This document shows positions 18,315 through 27,568 of a DNA stretch of 64,000 nucleotides, piece after piece (within the stretch, counting starts at the first letter, position 1; the number at the start of each line of letters is the position of its first letter). Below the pieces are notes generated by a model. The model was not told the origin of the DNA, ran no database searches, and worked only from the letters and a program-made list of their open reading frames with translations. Both the position numbers and the translations under genes were made by a program. This DNA is from Noviherbaspirillum sp. L7-7A. GTDB lineage: Bacteria > Pseudomonadota > Gammaproteobacteria > Burkholderiales > Burkholderiaceae_D. The stretch is taken from assembly GCF_019052805.1 (NCBI RefSeq), contig NZ_JAHQRJ010000001.1, positions 1,426,001 to 1,490,000 on the forward strand, in the 5' to 3' direction.

Positions 18315-19700
18315 TTATGCCCGGCGCCATTCAGTCACGCCACCCGCCTTGTCCTCGAGCACGATGCCGCCCGCCAGCAGTTCTGCGCGGATACGGTCGG
18401 CCTCGGCGAAGTCTTTCGCCTTCTTGGCTGCGGTGCGGGCTGCGATCCGGGCCTCGATGGCTGCCGTATCGGCGTCGTCCTGCACGCCGCCATGGAGGAA
18501 GTCCTGCGGTGCGCGGCCCAGCAGGCCAACCACCTCGCCCAGCGCCTTGAGCTGACGTGCCAGCGCCGGCGAGCGGGTCTTGTTGACTTCATTGGCCAGT
18601 TCGAACAGCACGGCCATCGCTACCGGCGTATTGAAATCGTCGTTCATCGCTTCGGCAAAGCGCGCTGCATGGTCTTCCGTCCAGTCCAGCGGCTGCTGGT
18701 CCGGCGCAACTTCTTTCAAGGCGGTATAAAGCCGGGTCAGCGCGCCGCGGGCATCGGCCAGATGGGCGTCCGAATAGTTGAGCTGGCTGCGGTAGTGGGC
18801 GCGCAGGATGAAGAAGCGCACCACCTCGGCATCGAAGTCCTTCAGCACTTCACGGATGGTGAAGAAATTGCCCAGGGACTTGGACATCTTCTCATTGTCG
18901 ACACGGACAAAGCCGTTGTGCATCCAGTAGTTGACGAAGGTCTGTCCGGTAGCGCCTTCGGATTGGGCGATCTCATTCTCATGATGCGGGAATTGCAGGT
19001 CCTGGCCGCCGCCATGAATGTCGAAATGCTCGCCCAGCAGCTCGCATGCCATCGCCGAGCACTCGATATGCCAGCCGGGACGGCCGCGCCCCCATGGGGA
19101 ATCCCACTTCACCGCCTCCGGCTCGGTTTCCTTGGCGGCCTTCCACAGCACGAAGTCGAGCGGATCGCGCTTGCCGCTGTTGACATCGACCCGCTCGCCG
19201 GCGCGCAGGTCGTCCAGCGACTTGCCGGACAGGGCGCCATAGCCGGCGAAGTCGCGCACCGAGTAGTTCACGTCGCCATCGTCTGCCTTGTAGGCCAGGC
19301 CATTGTCTTCAAGACGGCCGATCAGGCCAAGCATCTGCGGCACATGGTCGGTGGCGCGCGGCTCATGGTCCGGACGTTGCACGCCCAGCGCCGCGGCATC
19401 CTCGTTCATTGCGGCGATGAAGCGACCGGTCAGTTCGCCGATGGTTTCATTGTTTTCCACCGCGCGGCGGATGATCTTGTCATCGATGTCGGTGATGTTG
19501 CGCACATAGGTAACCGCAAATCCCTGCGCGCGCAGCCAGCGCTGCACCAGGTCAAACACCACCATCACGCGGGCATGCCCCAGGTGACAGTAATCGTAGA
19601 CTGTCATGCCGCAGACATACATGCGGACCTTGCCGGGTTCGATCGGGGTAAATGCCTGCTTCTCGCGCGCGAGGGTGTTGTAGATCTTCAGTGCGGTCAT
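18315..19700 (-). CDS. cysS: Cysteinyl-tRNA synthetase
   Basis: A 461-residue class I aminoacyl-tRNA synthetase charging tRNA-Cys. It shows the zinc-site start [18 protein letters not shown] with the HIGH-like HLGHA, the [19 protein letters not shown] block with zinc ligands, and the KMSKSLGNF signature. The length is normal. It is divergent from the cyclophilin genes. The 246-bp gap between them should hold both promoters, but I see no other element in it. Confidence 0.97.
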   Translation of the reverse strand: MTALKIYNTLAREKQAFTPIEPGKVRMYVCGMTVYDYCHLGHARVMVVFDLVQRWLRAQGFAVTYVRNITDIDDKIIRRAVENNETIGELTGRFIAAMNEDAAALGVQRPDHEPRATDHVPQMLGLIGRLEDNGLAYKADDGDVNYSVRDFAGYGALSGKSLDDLRAGERVDVNSGKRDPLDFVLWKAAKETEPEAVKWDSPWGRGRPGWHIECSAMACELLGEHFDIHGGGQDLQFPHHENEIAQSEGATGQTFVNYWMHNGFVRVDNEKMSKSLGNFFTIREVLKDFDAEVVRFFILRAHYRSQLNYSDAHLADARGALTRLYTALKEVAPDQQPLDWTEDHAARFAEAMNDDFNTPVAMAVLFELANEVNKTRSPALARQLKALGEVVGLLGRAPQDFLHGGVQDDADTAAIEARIAARTAAKKAKDFAEADRIRAELLAGGIVLEDKAGGVTEWRRA

Positions 19701-19946
19701 GAATGGATACTGTGTGGGCCGGTATCAGGACGCGTCGGCAGCCGCAGTGCCGACATGCTGGAAGGCGAGGCGGCGAGGCGGTGCCATGGAACCTGTGCCT
19801 GGCGCTTATTTTGTTAAAATGCGGTTTCGCGCGGCAGTATAGCACCGATGAATCACCGTTCCGGCGCGAAGCGCCCTCCCCGGACGCGCGGCACCGCGGC
19901 AGCGAAACGTCTTTCCACCCCTTCGACGAGCGACAAGGAAGCACAG

Positions 19947-20510
19947 ATGCAAGGCATGCGCCGTACCCTGACGACCCTGGCTACCGTAGCCACCCTGACA
20001 TTCACCGGCCTGGCCTTTGCGGCCGATGCGCCGCAGGTCCTGCTCAAGACCAGCATGGGCGACATCACCGTGGAGTTGAACCAGGACAAGGCGCCAAAGA
20101 GCAGCGCCAATTTCCTGCAATACGTCAAGAGCGGCCATTACAACGGCACGGTCTTTCACCGGGTCATCAATAACTTCATGATCCAGGGCGGCGGCTTCGA
20201 TGCGTCCGGCAAGCAAAAGCCGACCAATCCGCCGATCGAAAACGAGGCCGCGAACGGCCTGAAGAACGAACCCTACACGCTGGCAATGGCCCGCACCTCG
20301 GTGCCGAACTCGGCGACCGCGCAATTCTTCATCAACGTGAAGAACAACGCCTTCCTGAACTATCCCGGCCAGGACGGCGCCGGCTATGCCGTATTCGGCA
20401 AGGTCATCAAGGGCACGGAGGTTGTCGACCGGATCAAGGAAGTGCAGACCGGCCCTGGCGACGTGCCTGCCAAGCCTGTCATCATCGAGTCAGCCAGCAT
20501 CGTCAAGTAA
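19947..20510 (+). CDS. Periplasmic peptidyl-prolyl cis-trans isomerase, cyclophilin type
   Basis: A 187-residue cyclophilin with a signal peptide ([25 protein letters not shown]), so it acts in the periplasm as a folding catalyst. Cyclophilin core motifs include [13 protein letters not shown] and [17 protein letters not shown]. The ATG at 19947 is chosen because AAGGAAGC precedes it and it yields a proper signal peptide; a longer in-frame extension to 19848 is not conserved in character. It lies 58 bp upstream of a cytoplasmic paralogue that shares most of the catalytic core. Confidence 0.93.
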   Translation: MQGMRRTLTTLATVATLTFTGLAFAADAPQVLLKTSMGDITVELNQDKAPKSSANFLQYVKSGHYNGTVFHRVINNFMIQGGGFDASGKQKPTNPPIENEAANGLKNEPYTLAMARTSVPNSATAQFFINVKNNAFLNYPGQDGAGYAVFGKVIKGTEVVDRIKEVQTGPGDVPAKPVIIESASIVK

Positions 20511-20568
20511 GCGGCATCCGGTTTCCCATTTTCAAGCTTCCCATTCATCCAACCATCAAGGAATCATC

Positions 20569-21057
20569 ATGGCTGTCCAACTCACCACCAACCACGGCGT
20601 CATCAAGCTGGAACTCGACGCCGACAAGGCGCCCAAGACCGTCGAGAACTTCCTCAACTACGTCAAGGCCGGCCATTACGATGGCACCATCTTCCACCGC
20701 GTGATCGACAACTTCATGATCCAGGGCGGCGGTTTCGAGCCGGGCATGAAGCAGAAGCCGACCAATGCGCCAGTGGAAAACGAAGCCAAGAACGGCCTGA
20801 AGAACGAAGCCTACACGGTAGCGATGGCGCGCACCTCCGACCCGCATTCGGCATCGGCGCAGTTCTTCATCAACGTGAAGAACAATTCCTTCCTGGACTA
20901 TCCGGGCCAGGACGGCTGGGGCTATTGCGTCTTCGGCAAGGTGGTCGAAGGCCAGGACGTGGTCGACAAGATCCGCGCCGTGCAAACCACCCGCAGCGGC
21001 ATGTTCTCCGACGTGCCGGCGCAAAACGTCGTGATTGAAAAAGCGGAAATTGTCTGA
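20569..21057 (+). CDS. ppiB: Cytoplasmic peptidyl-prolyl cis-trans isomerase B
   Basis: A 162-residue cyclophilin without a signal peptide. It has [32 protein letters not shown] and [13 protein letters not shown], all standard for bacterial PpiB. It catalyses proline isomerisation in cytosolic proteins. The ATG at 20569 follows CAAGGAATC. It is in tandem with the periplasmic form, probably from an old duplication, and is followed within 30 bp by lpxH in the conserved ppiA-ppiB-lpxH order. Confidence 0.95.
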   Translation: MAVQLTTNHGVIKLELDADKAPKTVENFLNYVKAGHYDGTIFHRVIDNFMIQGGGFEPGMKQKPTNAPVENEAKNGLKNEAYTVAMARTSDPHSASAQFFINVKNNSFLDYPGQDGWGYCVFGKVVEGQDVVDKIRAVQTTRSGMFSDVPAQNVVIEKAEIV

Positions 21058-21084
21058 CCTTTTCCACCATTGCGGAAACATGAA

Positions 21085-21900
21085 ATGAAGACGCCGGCAC
21101 CTCATACGCCGGCGACTGCGGCGCGGCCAGACATGGTCGCGCTGTTTGTTTCCGACCTGCACCTGCAGCCGTCCTCACCGTCCACCGCATCGCTGTTCAC
21201 CGGCTTCCTGGCGCAGCATGCCCTCCGCGCCAGACAGCTCTATCTCCTTGGCGACCTGTTTGAATACTGGGCTGGCGATGACGACATCGACACGCCTTTC
21301 GTGCGTTCCATCGTCGACGCGCTGGCTGCGGTCAGTGCATCGGGCGTGGCGCTGTTCTGGATTGCAGGCAATCGGGATTTCCTGGTTGGCGAAGCATTCG
21401 CCAGCGCAGCCGGCCTCACCCTGCTGCCCGATCCCTGCGTGGCAAGCATCGCAGGCAGGCAGATCGTCCTGACTCATGGCGATGCCCAATGCACTGACGA
21501 CGTTGACTACCAGGCATTCCGTGCCCAGGTGCGCAGCCCGCAATGGCAGCAGGCCTTCCTTGCGCAGTCGCTGGAACAGCGCAAGGCCGTGATCGAAGGA
21601 TTGCGCAACGGCAGCCGCGAAGCGCAGATGGGCAAGTCGATGAACATCATGGACGTCAACCCGCGAGCGATCGACGAGCTCTTCTACCAAAGCGATGCCG
21701 CACTGCTGATTCACGGCCACACCCATCGTCCCGGCAAGCACCTGCATGGCGGCAATGTGCGCCTGGTGCTGCCTGACTGGGACGGCGACAGCCAGCCACC
21801 ACGGGGCGGCTGGCTCGGCATCGATGCCAGCGGCGCGATACACCGCTTCGAACTGGACGGGATGCCGACACTGCAGGTTGCGCCGACAACACCCGGCTGA
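21085..21900 (+). CDS. lpxH: UDP-2,3-diacylglucosamine diphosphatase
   Basis: A 271-residue calcineurin-like metallophosphoesterase that hydrolyses UDP-2,3-diacylglucosamine to lipid X in lipid A synthesis, at the inner face of the inner membrane. All metal-site blocks are present: SDLHL, GDLFEYWAGDDD, GNRDF, LTHGD and HGHTHRP. The ATG at 21085 is preferred to the TTG at 21070, which would add five residues. The N-terminus is slightly longer than in E. coli. The gene ends 5 bp before the next LysR gene. Confidence 0.93.
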   Translation: MKTPAPHTPATAARPDMVALFVSDLHLQPSSPSTASLFTGFLAQHALRARQLYLLGDLFEYWAGDDDIDTPFVRSIVDALAAVSASGVALFWIAGNRDFLVGEAFASAAGLTLLPDPCVASIAGRQIVLTHGDAQCTDDVDYQAFRAQVRSPQWQQAFLAQSLEQRKAVIEGLRNGSREAQMGKSMNIMDVNPRAIDELFYQSDAALLIHGHTHRPGKHLHGGNVRLVLPDWDGDSQPPRGGWLGIDASGAIHRFELDGMPTLQVAPTTPG

Positions 21901-21905
21901 ACCGA

Positions 21906-22817
21906 ATGGACCAGTTCAAGCAGATTTCCACCTTCGTCGACGTGGTTGGCAAGGGCAGCCTGTCGGCCGCCGCGCGCGCCGAGGGCGTGGCGCCGGCCAT
22001 GATCAGCCGCCGCCTTGATGCGCTGGAGGCCCGGCTAGGCGTCAAGCTGCTGCAGAGAACCACCCGGAAAATCGCGCTCACCCATGAAGGCACGGCCTTT
22101 CTGGAAAGCTGCCAGCGCATCCTGGCCGACCTGGAAAACGCCGAAGCCTCGGTCGCCGAGCGCAGCGCCAATGCCACCGGCCATCTTTCCATCTCGGCGC
22201 CGGCAGGCTTTGGACGCCTTCATGTGGCGCCGCTGATGCCCTCTTTCCTGGCCGAGCATCGCGATGTCAGCCTGACCCTGAACCTCAATGACCGCATGGT
22301 CGACCTGATCGGCGAAGGCGTGGACGTCGCCGTGCGGATCGCCTCGCTGACTGACTCCGGCCTGATCGGCGTCAAGCTGGCTGACAACCAGCGGGTGGTG
22401 GTTGCCTCGCCCGCCTATCTGCAGCGTTACGGCCGTCCGGAATCGCTTGACGACCTCGCTTCACACAACTGCCTGCCGATCAGCAGCGAGGGCAGCCAGC
22501 GGGGCTGGGTGTTCCGTCACAACGGCCGCAACGTCACCTTGAAGGTGTCGGGCAACATGGGATGCAACGACGGTGCGGTGCTGCATGACTGGGCCCTGGC
22601 CGGCAAGGGCCTGGCCTGGCGTTCGATGTGGGAAGTGGGCGCAGCCATCGAAGCCGGCCAGCTGGTAACGGTGCTGGATGAATTCGCCGCGCCGGGCAAC
22701 GCGATCTATGCCGTCTTCGCACAGCGCCAGCACCTGCCGCTGCGCATACGCGCCTTCGTTGAATTTCTCCGGCGTGCCTATGCCCGCCCGGACTACTGGC
22801 GCCGTGGCGTTGCCTAG
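21906..22817 (+). CDS. LysR-type transcriptional regulator (CrgA/DmlR-like)
   Basis: A 303-residue LysR regulator. The N-terminal winged helix (MDQFKQISTFVDVVGKGSLSAAARAEGVAPAMISRR) and the following LEARLGVKLLQRTTRKIALT are typical of the large CrgA/DmlR subgroup. The C-terminal effector domain is complete. It starts only 5 bp after lpxH, so it may be read through from that operon. It converges on the TRAP transporter genes across a shared terminator. Regulation of the transporter is possible, but there is no divergent promoter arrangement to support it. Confidence 0.9.
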   Translation: MDQFKQISTFVDVVGKGSLSAAARAEGVAPAMISRRLDALEARLGVKLLQRTTRKIALTHEGTAFLESCQRILADLENAEASVAERSANATGHLSISAPAGFGRLHVAPLMPSFLAEHRDVSLTLNLNDRMVDLIGEGVDVAVRIASLTDSGLIGVKLADNQRVVVASPAYLQRYGRPESLDDLASHNCLPISSEGSQRGWVFRHNGRNVTLKVSGNMGCNDGAVLHDWALAGKGLAWRSMWEVGAAIEAGQLVTVLDEFAAPGNAIYAVFAQRQHLPLRIRAFVEFLRRAYARPDYWRRGVA

Positions 22818-22864
22818 CATGCAAGCTGGTGTCAAGGCGTTTTTATACCGCCCACGCTTGATAA

Positions 22865-22902
22865 AGAAAAAAGCCGGCCGGATCGCTCCGGCCGGCTTTT
22901 TG
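22865..22902. terminator. Bidirectional intrinsic terminator between LysR and TRAP genes
   Basis: AAGCCGGCCGG (22871-22881) and CCGGCCGGCTT (22888-22898) form an 11-bp stem. It has A-runs on the left and a T-run on the right, so it can stop transcription from both convergent sides. Confidence 0.88.
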
Positions 22903-22927
22903 GCCAATCAGGCCAGGCGACACATCG

Positions 22928-24916
22928 TCACTTGTAAAGCATCTCCGGCAGCCACATGCAGATCGCCGGAAACATATACAGCAGTATCAGCGCAATGATC
23001 TGGATTCCCATGAAAGGCATCATCCCCAGGAAAATCTGGTTCAGCGTCACATGCGGCGGCGATACGCCCTTGAGATAGAAAGCCGACATCGCCACCGGCG
23101 GCGACAGGAAGGCAGTCTGCAGGTTCATTGCCACCAGCAAGCCGAAGAACAGCGGATCGATGTTGTAATGGGCCAGAAGCGGCACGAAGATCGGCATGAA
23201 GATCACGATGATCTCGGTCCATTCCAGCGGCCAGCCCAGCAGGAAGATCACGACCTGCGCCAGGATCATGAACTGCAGCGGCGTCAGGTCCATCGACAGC
23301 ACCCAGGTATTGATGATTTCCTGGCCACCCAGCAGCGCGAATGCAGCCGAGAAGATGCTGGATCCAACGAAGAGCCAGCACACCATCGCACTGGTCTTGG
23401 CCGTCAGGTAGACCGACTCGCGCACCATGCCGAAGTTGAGACGCCGGTAGGCAGCCGCCAGGAACAAGGCACCCAGCGCGCCCATCGCCGCTGCCTCGGT
23501 TGGCGTGGCGAGCCCGAACACGATACTGCCCAGCACCGCCAGAATCAGGAACATCAGCGGAAACAGCGAGCCGAGCAGCATCTTGAACACTTCCAGCCTG
23601 GCGAAGGTGAAGATCGCATAGAACACGACCAGCGCCGCGAGTCCGATCGCAAGCGCAATCCAGTAGCCCTGCGGCGCCGGCTTTGCAGCCGGCTGCGAAG
23701 GGGTAGGCGCTGCAGGCGCGGCGGGTGTCGCGGTAGCAGAGGCTGTGCCCTGCGGCGCCTGAGCTGGCGCCGCTTGCGATGCGGCCGCAGGTGGGGAAGG
23801 CTCAGCCAGCCCGCCGGATGCCGCCGGCTCCGCCAGGCCGCCTTCGGCGACGGGCTCGGCAAGACCGCCATCCGTGACCGGCTCGGCCAGGCCACCATCG
23901 GTATTACTGTCCGGTATCGCGCTGCTCTCCGTACCCATCTCGACCAGCTCGGTCTTTGCTTCTTCCGGCGCCGTCACGATCGGGTACACCGCAGCCATCA
24001 TGGCGAGGAAGGCGAATGCCGGCAGCAAGGCAATCAGCAATTGCGACATCAGCGTCCTTGAAGGGACGCCGACATTGCGTTTGCCCTTGATCGCCGCCAG
24101 CAAGCCAGGCACCGCGCGATTGCCGCCGGTGCTCTGTATCGATACCGCGTAGGGCGGCAAGGCCACCTTGCGATCTTCCGCTGACAGTGGCGGCGCCAGA
24201 TGCGGCTTGAGCTTGGCCACCACGATCACATACACCACATACAGCGCGGCCAGCAGCAGGCCCGGGAAGAAGGCGCCGGCATACAGCTTGACTACCGACA
24301 CGCCAGCGGTTGCGCCATACACGATCAGCAGCACCGAAGGCGGGATGATGATGCCAAGCGCGCCGCCTGCCGTGATCGCACCGGCTGAGAGTTGCGTGCC
24401 ATAGCCCGCCTTTAGCATGGCTGGCAGGGCCAGCAGTCCCATCAAGGTCACCACCGCGCCGACGATGCCGGTTGCTGTGGCAAACACGGCGCAGGTGACG
24501 ATGGTAGCCACTGCCAGCGAACCGGGAACCCGGGCCATCGCCAGATGCAGGCTGCGGAACAGCTTCTCGATCAGGTTGGCCCGTTCGACCAGATACCCCA
24601 TGAAGATGAATAGCGGTATCGAGATGAGCACATCATTGGCCATGACTGAATAGGCGCGCTGCACCATCAGGTCCAGTGTCTGCTGGACTGCGAGGTCAGG
24701 ATTCTGGCTGCGGTAGGCAAACCAGGTGAAGATCACGCCCATTCCCATCAGCGTAAACGCCGTGGGAAAACCAAGCATGATCGCCACGACAATAAGCGCC
24801 AGCATCAGCAGGCCAAGATGGCCATTCGTCATTTCGGACGGCGGTGGCATCAGCACGAACAGGCTGACGACGATCGCAATCAGGATGGAGAGGCCAAACC
24901 AGACTTCTTTTCTCAT
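22928..24916 (-). CDS. dctM: TRAP transporter large permease (DctM) with a central Pro/Ala/Gly-rich insertion
   Basis: The 662-residue large membrane subunit of a TRAP transporter, forming the sodium-coupled translocation channel. Both halves of the DctM fold are clear: helices in the first 250 residues with GITAGGALGIIIPPS-type motifs, and a second half with ATPTEAAAMGALGALF and FLSPPVAMSAFYLKG. Usual members are near 430 residues. Here roughly residues 320-415 are an insertion with four GGLAEP repeats and a long Ala/Pro/Gln tract. Hydrophobic helices flank it on both sides. The start ATG at 24916 overlaps the dctQ stop (ATGA), implying coupled translation. An in-frame extension upstream runs inside dctQ and is not used. 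Confidence 0.92.
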   Translation of the reverse strand: MRKEVWFGLSILIAIVVSLFVLMPPPSEMTNGHLGLLMLALIVVAIMLGFPTAFTLMGMGVIFTWFAYRSQNPDLAVQQTLDLMVQRAYSVMANDVLISIPLFIFMGYLVERANLIEKLFRSLHLAMARVPGSLAVATIVTCAVFATATGIVGAVVTLMGLLALPAMLKAGYGTQLSAGAITAGGALGIIIPPSVLLIVYGATAGVSVVKLYAGAFFPGLLLAALYVVYVIVVAKLKPHLAPPLSAEDRKVALPPYAVSIQSTGGNRAVPGLLAAIKGKRNVGVPSRTLMSQLLIALLPAFAFLAMMAAVYPIVTAPEEAKTELVEMGTESSAIPDSNTDGGLAEPVTDGGLAEPVAEGGLAEPAASGGLAEPSPPAAASQAAPAQAPQGTASATATPAAPAAPTPSQPAAKPAPQGYWIALAIGLAALVVFYAIFTFARLEVFKMLLGSLFPLMFLILAVLGSIVFGLATPTEAAAMGALGALFLAAAYRRLNFGMVRESVYLTAKTSAMVCWLFVGSSIFSAAFALLGGQEIINTWVLSMDLTPLQFMILAQVVIFLLGWPLEWTEIIVIFMPIFVPLLAHYNIDPLFFGLLVAMNLQTAFLSPPVAMSAFYLKGVSPPHVTLNQIFLGMMPFMGIQIIALILLYMFPAICMWLPEMLYK
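23790..23905 (-). repeat. Degenerate in-frame repeat encoding GGLAEP units in dctM
   Basis: Four imperfect copies of a roughly 27-bp unit (plus-strand core GGCTCNGCCAGGCC/GCCNCC) encode successive TDGGLAEPV, TDGGLAEPV, AEGGLAEPA and ASGGLAEPS segments. They are in frame and copy number could vary by slippage. Confidence 0.8.
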
Positions 24917-25539
24917 GTTTTGCTCCCTGCCTTGGCATCGACGTATTTGTCCAGGCCCGCGATATCGGCATCGCTGACCTGCACCATATCCTTGAGTTTC
25001 TCCACGTCGACTTCCTCGACGTCCTTCTTGCGGGCAGGCCATTCGCCATCACGCAGGCAGATCACGCAACGAATGATCTCAACGACCCCCTGAAGCAGCA
25101 GCAGCACGCCCGCGATCGGGATCGTCGTCTTGAAGAAATAAAGCGGCGGGCCATTGGCCGTCAGCGTCGAGTGCTCGGCGATAGCCCAGGACTCCGCTGC
25201 GTAGCTGTAGCCGGCCCAGGCCAGGGCGATGATGCCAGGGATGAAAAACAGGAAGTAAAGGAGCAGGTCAAGCCCCGCCTGCAGCCGGGGCGGAAAGAAG
25301 CCGTAGAGTACGTCGCCGCGGACATGGCCGTTCTTGGCCAGGGTGTAGGCGCCGGCCATCATGATGATGGTGCCGTACATCATGATCATCAGGTCAAACG
25401 ACCATGGATTCGGACTGTTGAGCACATAGCGGGAAAAGACTTCCCATGAGATAAGCAGCGTCAGCGCGAGTACCAGCCAGGAAAATACCTGCCCGACCCA
25501 GCTGCTTATGCCGTCAACCACGAATAAGAAACGTTGCAT
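24913..25539 (-). CDS. dctQ: TRAP transporter small permease (DctQ)
   Basis: A 208-residue small membrane subunit of the TRAP transporter with four predicted helices. It has the family segment WEVFSRYVLNSPNPWSFDL and NGHVRGDVLY. The ATG at 25539 follows GGAGG at 6-nt spacing; earlier in-frame starts overlap the terminator region and are rejected. The C-terminus extends past the last helix as a charged tail (about 40 residues, EEVDVEKLKDMVQVSDADI) longer than in typical DctQ. It is coupled to dctM by an ATGA overlap. Confidence 0.92.
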   Translation of the reverse strand: MQRFLFVVDGISSWVGQVFSWLVLALTLLISWEVFSRYVLNSPNPWSFDLMIMMYGTIIMMAGAYTLAKNGHVRGDVLYGFFPPRLQAGLDLLLYFLFFIPGIIALAWAGYSYAAESWAIAEHSTLTANGPPLYFFKTTIPIAGVLLLLQGVVEIIRCVICLRDGEWPARKKDVEEVDVEKLKDMVQVSDADIAGLDKYVDAKAGSKT

Positions 25540-25601
25540 GCTGCGACCTCCGGATTCTGCCGAAAAATCTGCACCAACATCACCGGCTGCGATGCCGGCG
25601 C

Positions 25602-25637
25602 AAAAAAACACCACCCGGCCCGGCCGAATGGTGTTTG
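25602..25637 (-). terminator. Intrinsic terminator/attenuator between dctP and dctQ
   Basis: On the minus strand AAACACCA and TGGTGTTT pair around a GC-rich loop, followed by a run of T. It lies 20 bp after the dctP stop and before dctQM, and would raise the binding protein above the permease by partial termination. Confidence 0.8.
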
Positions 25638-25656
25638 GGACCATGTTGTGAAGGGA

Positions 25657-26808
25657 TCAGGTTTTCTTCGGCGCGGCGGCTTTCTTGGCGAAATAGTGGT
25701 TGTAGGCCATGCGACGATTATTGTTCGTGTCCATGTCCCACTTCATTGCCCGCTCGGCAAAGGCGCGCTGGGATGCCTCGACTTCCTTGAAGAGCGGATT
25801 GTCCGTGCCCTTCTTCGCGACCACTTCATCCCAGATCGTCAGCTGTGCCTGCAGCAGCGCATCGGGCGTCTTGTAGAACTTGACGTTGTTCTTGGTCTGC
25901 AATTCGATATAGTCCTTGGAGTAGCGGTCGATCGCTTTCCATGACATGTCCGCAGATGATGCTTCCACCGCATTGGCGATGATGGCCTTCATCTTGTCCG
26001 GCAGGCTGCTGAACTTGGTCTTGTTGAAGGTAATTTCGAATTGCTCCGAGCTTTGGTGGAAGCTTTGCAGCATGCAGACTTTGGAGACGTCCGGGAATCC
26101 AAGTACGCGATCGGAACTGGCATTGTTGAACTCGGCGCCATCGAGCAGCCCACGGTCCATCGCCGGAACGATTTCGCCGCCAGGAAGCGCATTCACCGCG
26201 GCGCCCATGGCAGTAAAAAGGTCAATCGCCAGGCCATTGGTACGGAATTTCAAACCCTTGAAGTCCTCCGGCTTGGTGATAGGCTTCTTGAACCAGCCCA
26301 GCGGCTGGGTTGGCATCGGGCCGGTGAGGAAAGACACGATGTTGGCACCGATCGATGTATAAAGCTTATCGAGCAACTCCTTTCCGCCGCCGTACTTGTG
26401 CCAGGCCAGAACCATATTGGCATCCATGCCGAATACCGGGCCGGAGGTCCAGAGCGCAATCGCGCTCTGTTTGCCGTAGTTGTAACCCATCACACCATGG
26501 CCACCGTCCAGCGTGCCTTTGGATACCGCATCGAGCAGGCCAAAGGCAGGCACCACGGCACCAGCCGGCAATACCTCGATCTTCAGATCGCCGCCAGTCA
26601 TGTCATTGACCTTCTTGGCAAAATCCAGCGCGTACTCGTGGAAGATATCCTTGCTCGGCCAGGTGCTCTGGAATCGCATCTGTGTGGCGCCCTGGGCCGA
26701 TGCGATCATCGGAAAACTGGCCGCAGTGGCAGTCCCGGCAATGGCCTTGCCCAGGAACTTGCGGCGTGGTGCAGTCTTGGTTGCAACAGTTTTATTCGAC
26801 TTCTTCAT
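25657..26808 (-). CDS. dctP: TRAP transporter substrate-binding protein (DctP, TakP-like)
   Basis: A 383-residue periplasmic binding protein with a twin-arginine-type leader (RRKFLGKAIAG, Arg 15-16) ending ASAQG. The substrate-binding segments RTNGLAIDLFTAMGAA and NNASSDRVLGFPDVSK resemble the TakP subgroup, which binds 2-keto acids with sodium. That ligand assignment is inference. GGAGAC precedes the ATG at 26808. It leads the dctP-dctQ-dctM operon. The upstream 26809-27156 region is A+T-rich and should contain the promoter; I see a CTCTCA...TGAGAG dyad near 27022-27037 but cannot assign it. Confidence 0.92.
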   Translation of the reverse strand: MKKSNKTVATKTAPRRKFLGKAIAGTATAASFPMIASAQGATQMRFQSTWPSKDIFHEYALDFAKKVNDMTGGDLKIEVLPAGAVVPAFGLLDAVSKGTLDGGHGVMGYNYGKQSAIALWTSGPVFGMDANMVLAWHKYGGGKELLDKLYTSIGANIVSFLTGPMPTQPLGWFKKPITKPEDFKGLKFRTNGLAIDLFTAMGAAVNALPGGEIVPAMDRGLLDGAEFNNASSDRVLGFPDVSKVCMLQSFHQSSEQFEITFNKTKFSSLPDKMKAIIANAVEASSADMSWKAIDRYSKDYIELQTKNNVKFYKTPDALLQAQLTIWDEVVAKKGTDNPLFKEVEASQRAFAERAMKWDMDTNNNRRMAYNHYFAKKAAAPKKT

Positions 26809-27152
26809 GATGCCTGTCTCCGTATCATTAAAGTATTAAGTACGCTTCATGTGCTTGACGCCGCTACCTCCCCCATGCATGCCGAATTCGATGGCAAAGG
26901 GGGAAATGCAGTATTTCGCATGCGTCCGGGCGGCAGCAACATTCTGTGTGTTGTTTGCATTGTTAGGACGCAGAGTGTTTTATAAACCTTTCTTGCAAAT
27001 TACTCAACAGAAAGATACCAACTCTCAGGCATGAGAGCACGTTTGGAATTATTTTCTTGCAACGAAAAAGAGGGCTGATTCGACAGGGAGGAAGAAAGCT
27101 ACACGCTACCCGAGCAGGAACAGGCAAATAGGCGGAGAAATGCACAAAGAAA

Positions 27153-27184
27153 TAAAAAAACCCCGGCATGCCGGGGTTTTCCGT
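27153..27184 (-). terminator. Intrinsic terminator after the cold-shock gene
   Basis: AAAACCCCGGCATGCCGGGGTTTT (27157-27180) is a near-perfect palindrome with a T-run on the minus strand, 16 bp after the csp stop. Confidence 0.85.
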
Positions 27185-27199
27185 TACATCTGACGTCGC

Positions 27200-27403
27200 T
27201 TATTCAGGACGGATGTTCGATGCTTGCTTGCCCTTAGGACCGGTGGTCACTTCGAACGAAACGCGCTGGTTTTCCTGCAGCGACTTGAAGCCGCTCGACT
27301 GGATCGCGGAGAAGTGCGCGAACAGGTCTTCGCCGCCTTCGTCCGGAGTGATGAAACCAAAGCCCTTCGAATCATTGAACCACTTTACAGTACCATTTGC
27401 CAT
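27200..27403 (-). CDS. Cold-shock protein, CspA family
   Basis: A 67-residue single cold-shock domain protein that binds single-stranded RNA/DNA and melts secondary structure. RNP1 KGFGFI and RNP2-like DLFAHF are in the right places, and the start [10 protein letters not shown] is canonical. The ATG at 27403 is used; a 34-residue upstream extension is not family-like and corresponds to the long 5' leader such genes usually carry. Its compact, high-GC coding sequence contrasts with the A+T-rich DNA that begins just upstream. Confidence 0.95.
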   Translation of the reverse strand: MANGTVKWFNDSKGFGFITPDEGGEDLFAHFSAIQSSGFKSLQENQRVSFEVTTGPKGKQASNIRPE

Positions 27404-27568
27404 ACAAATTCCTATTTCAGTTAAGTTGGGTTTTACCCGATACATCGTTTCAACCAAGTAAGGAATGACAGACTGATACTGCACCACTACTAGCTCGAAT
27501 CTCAACGATGCGGCGAATTATACGTGATTACGTGCCGGGAGGTGAAAAAAAACCCTTTCGCTACGCTT

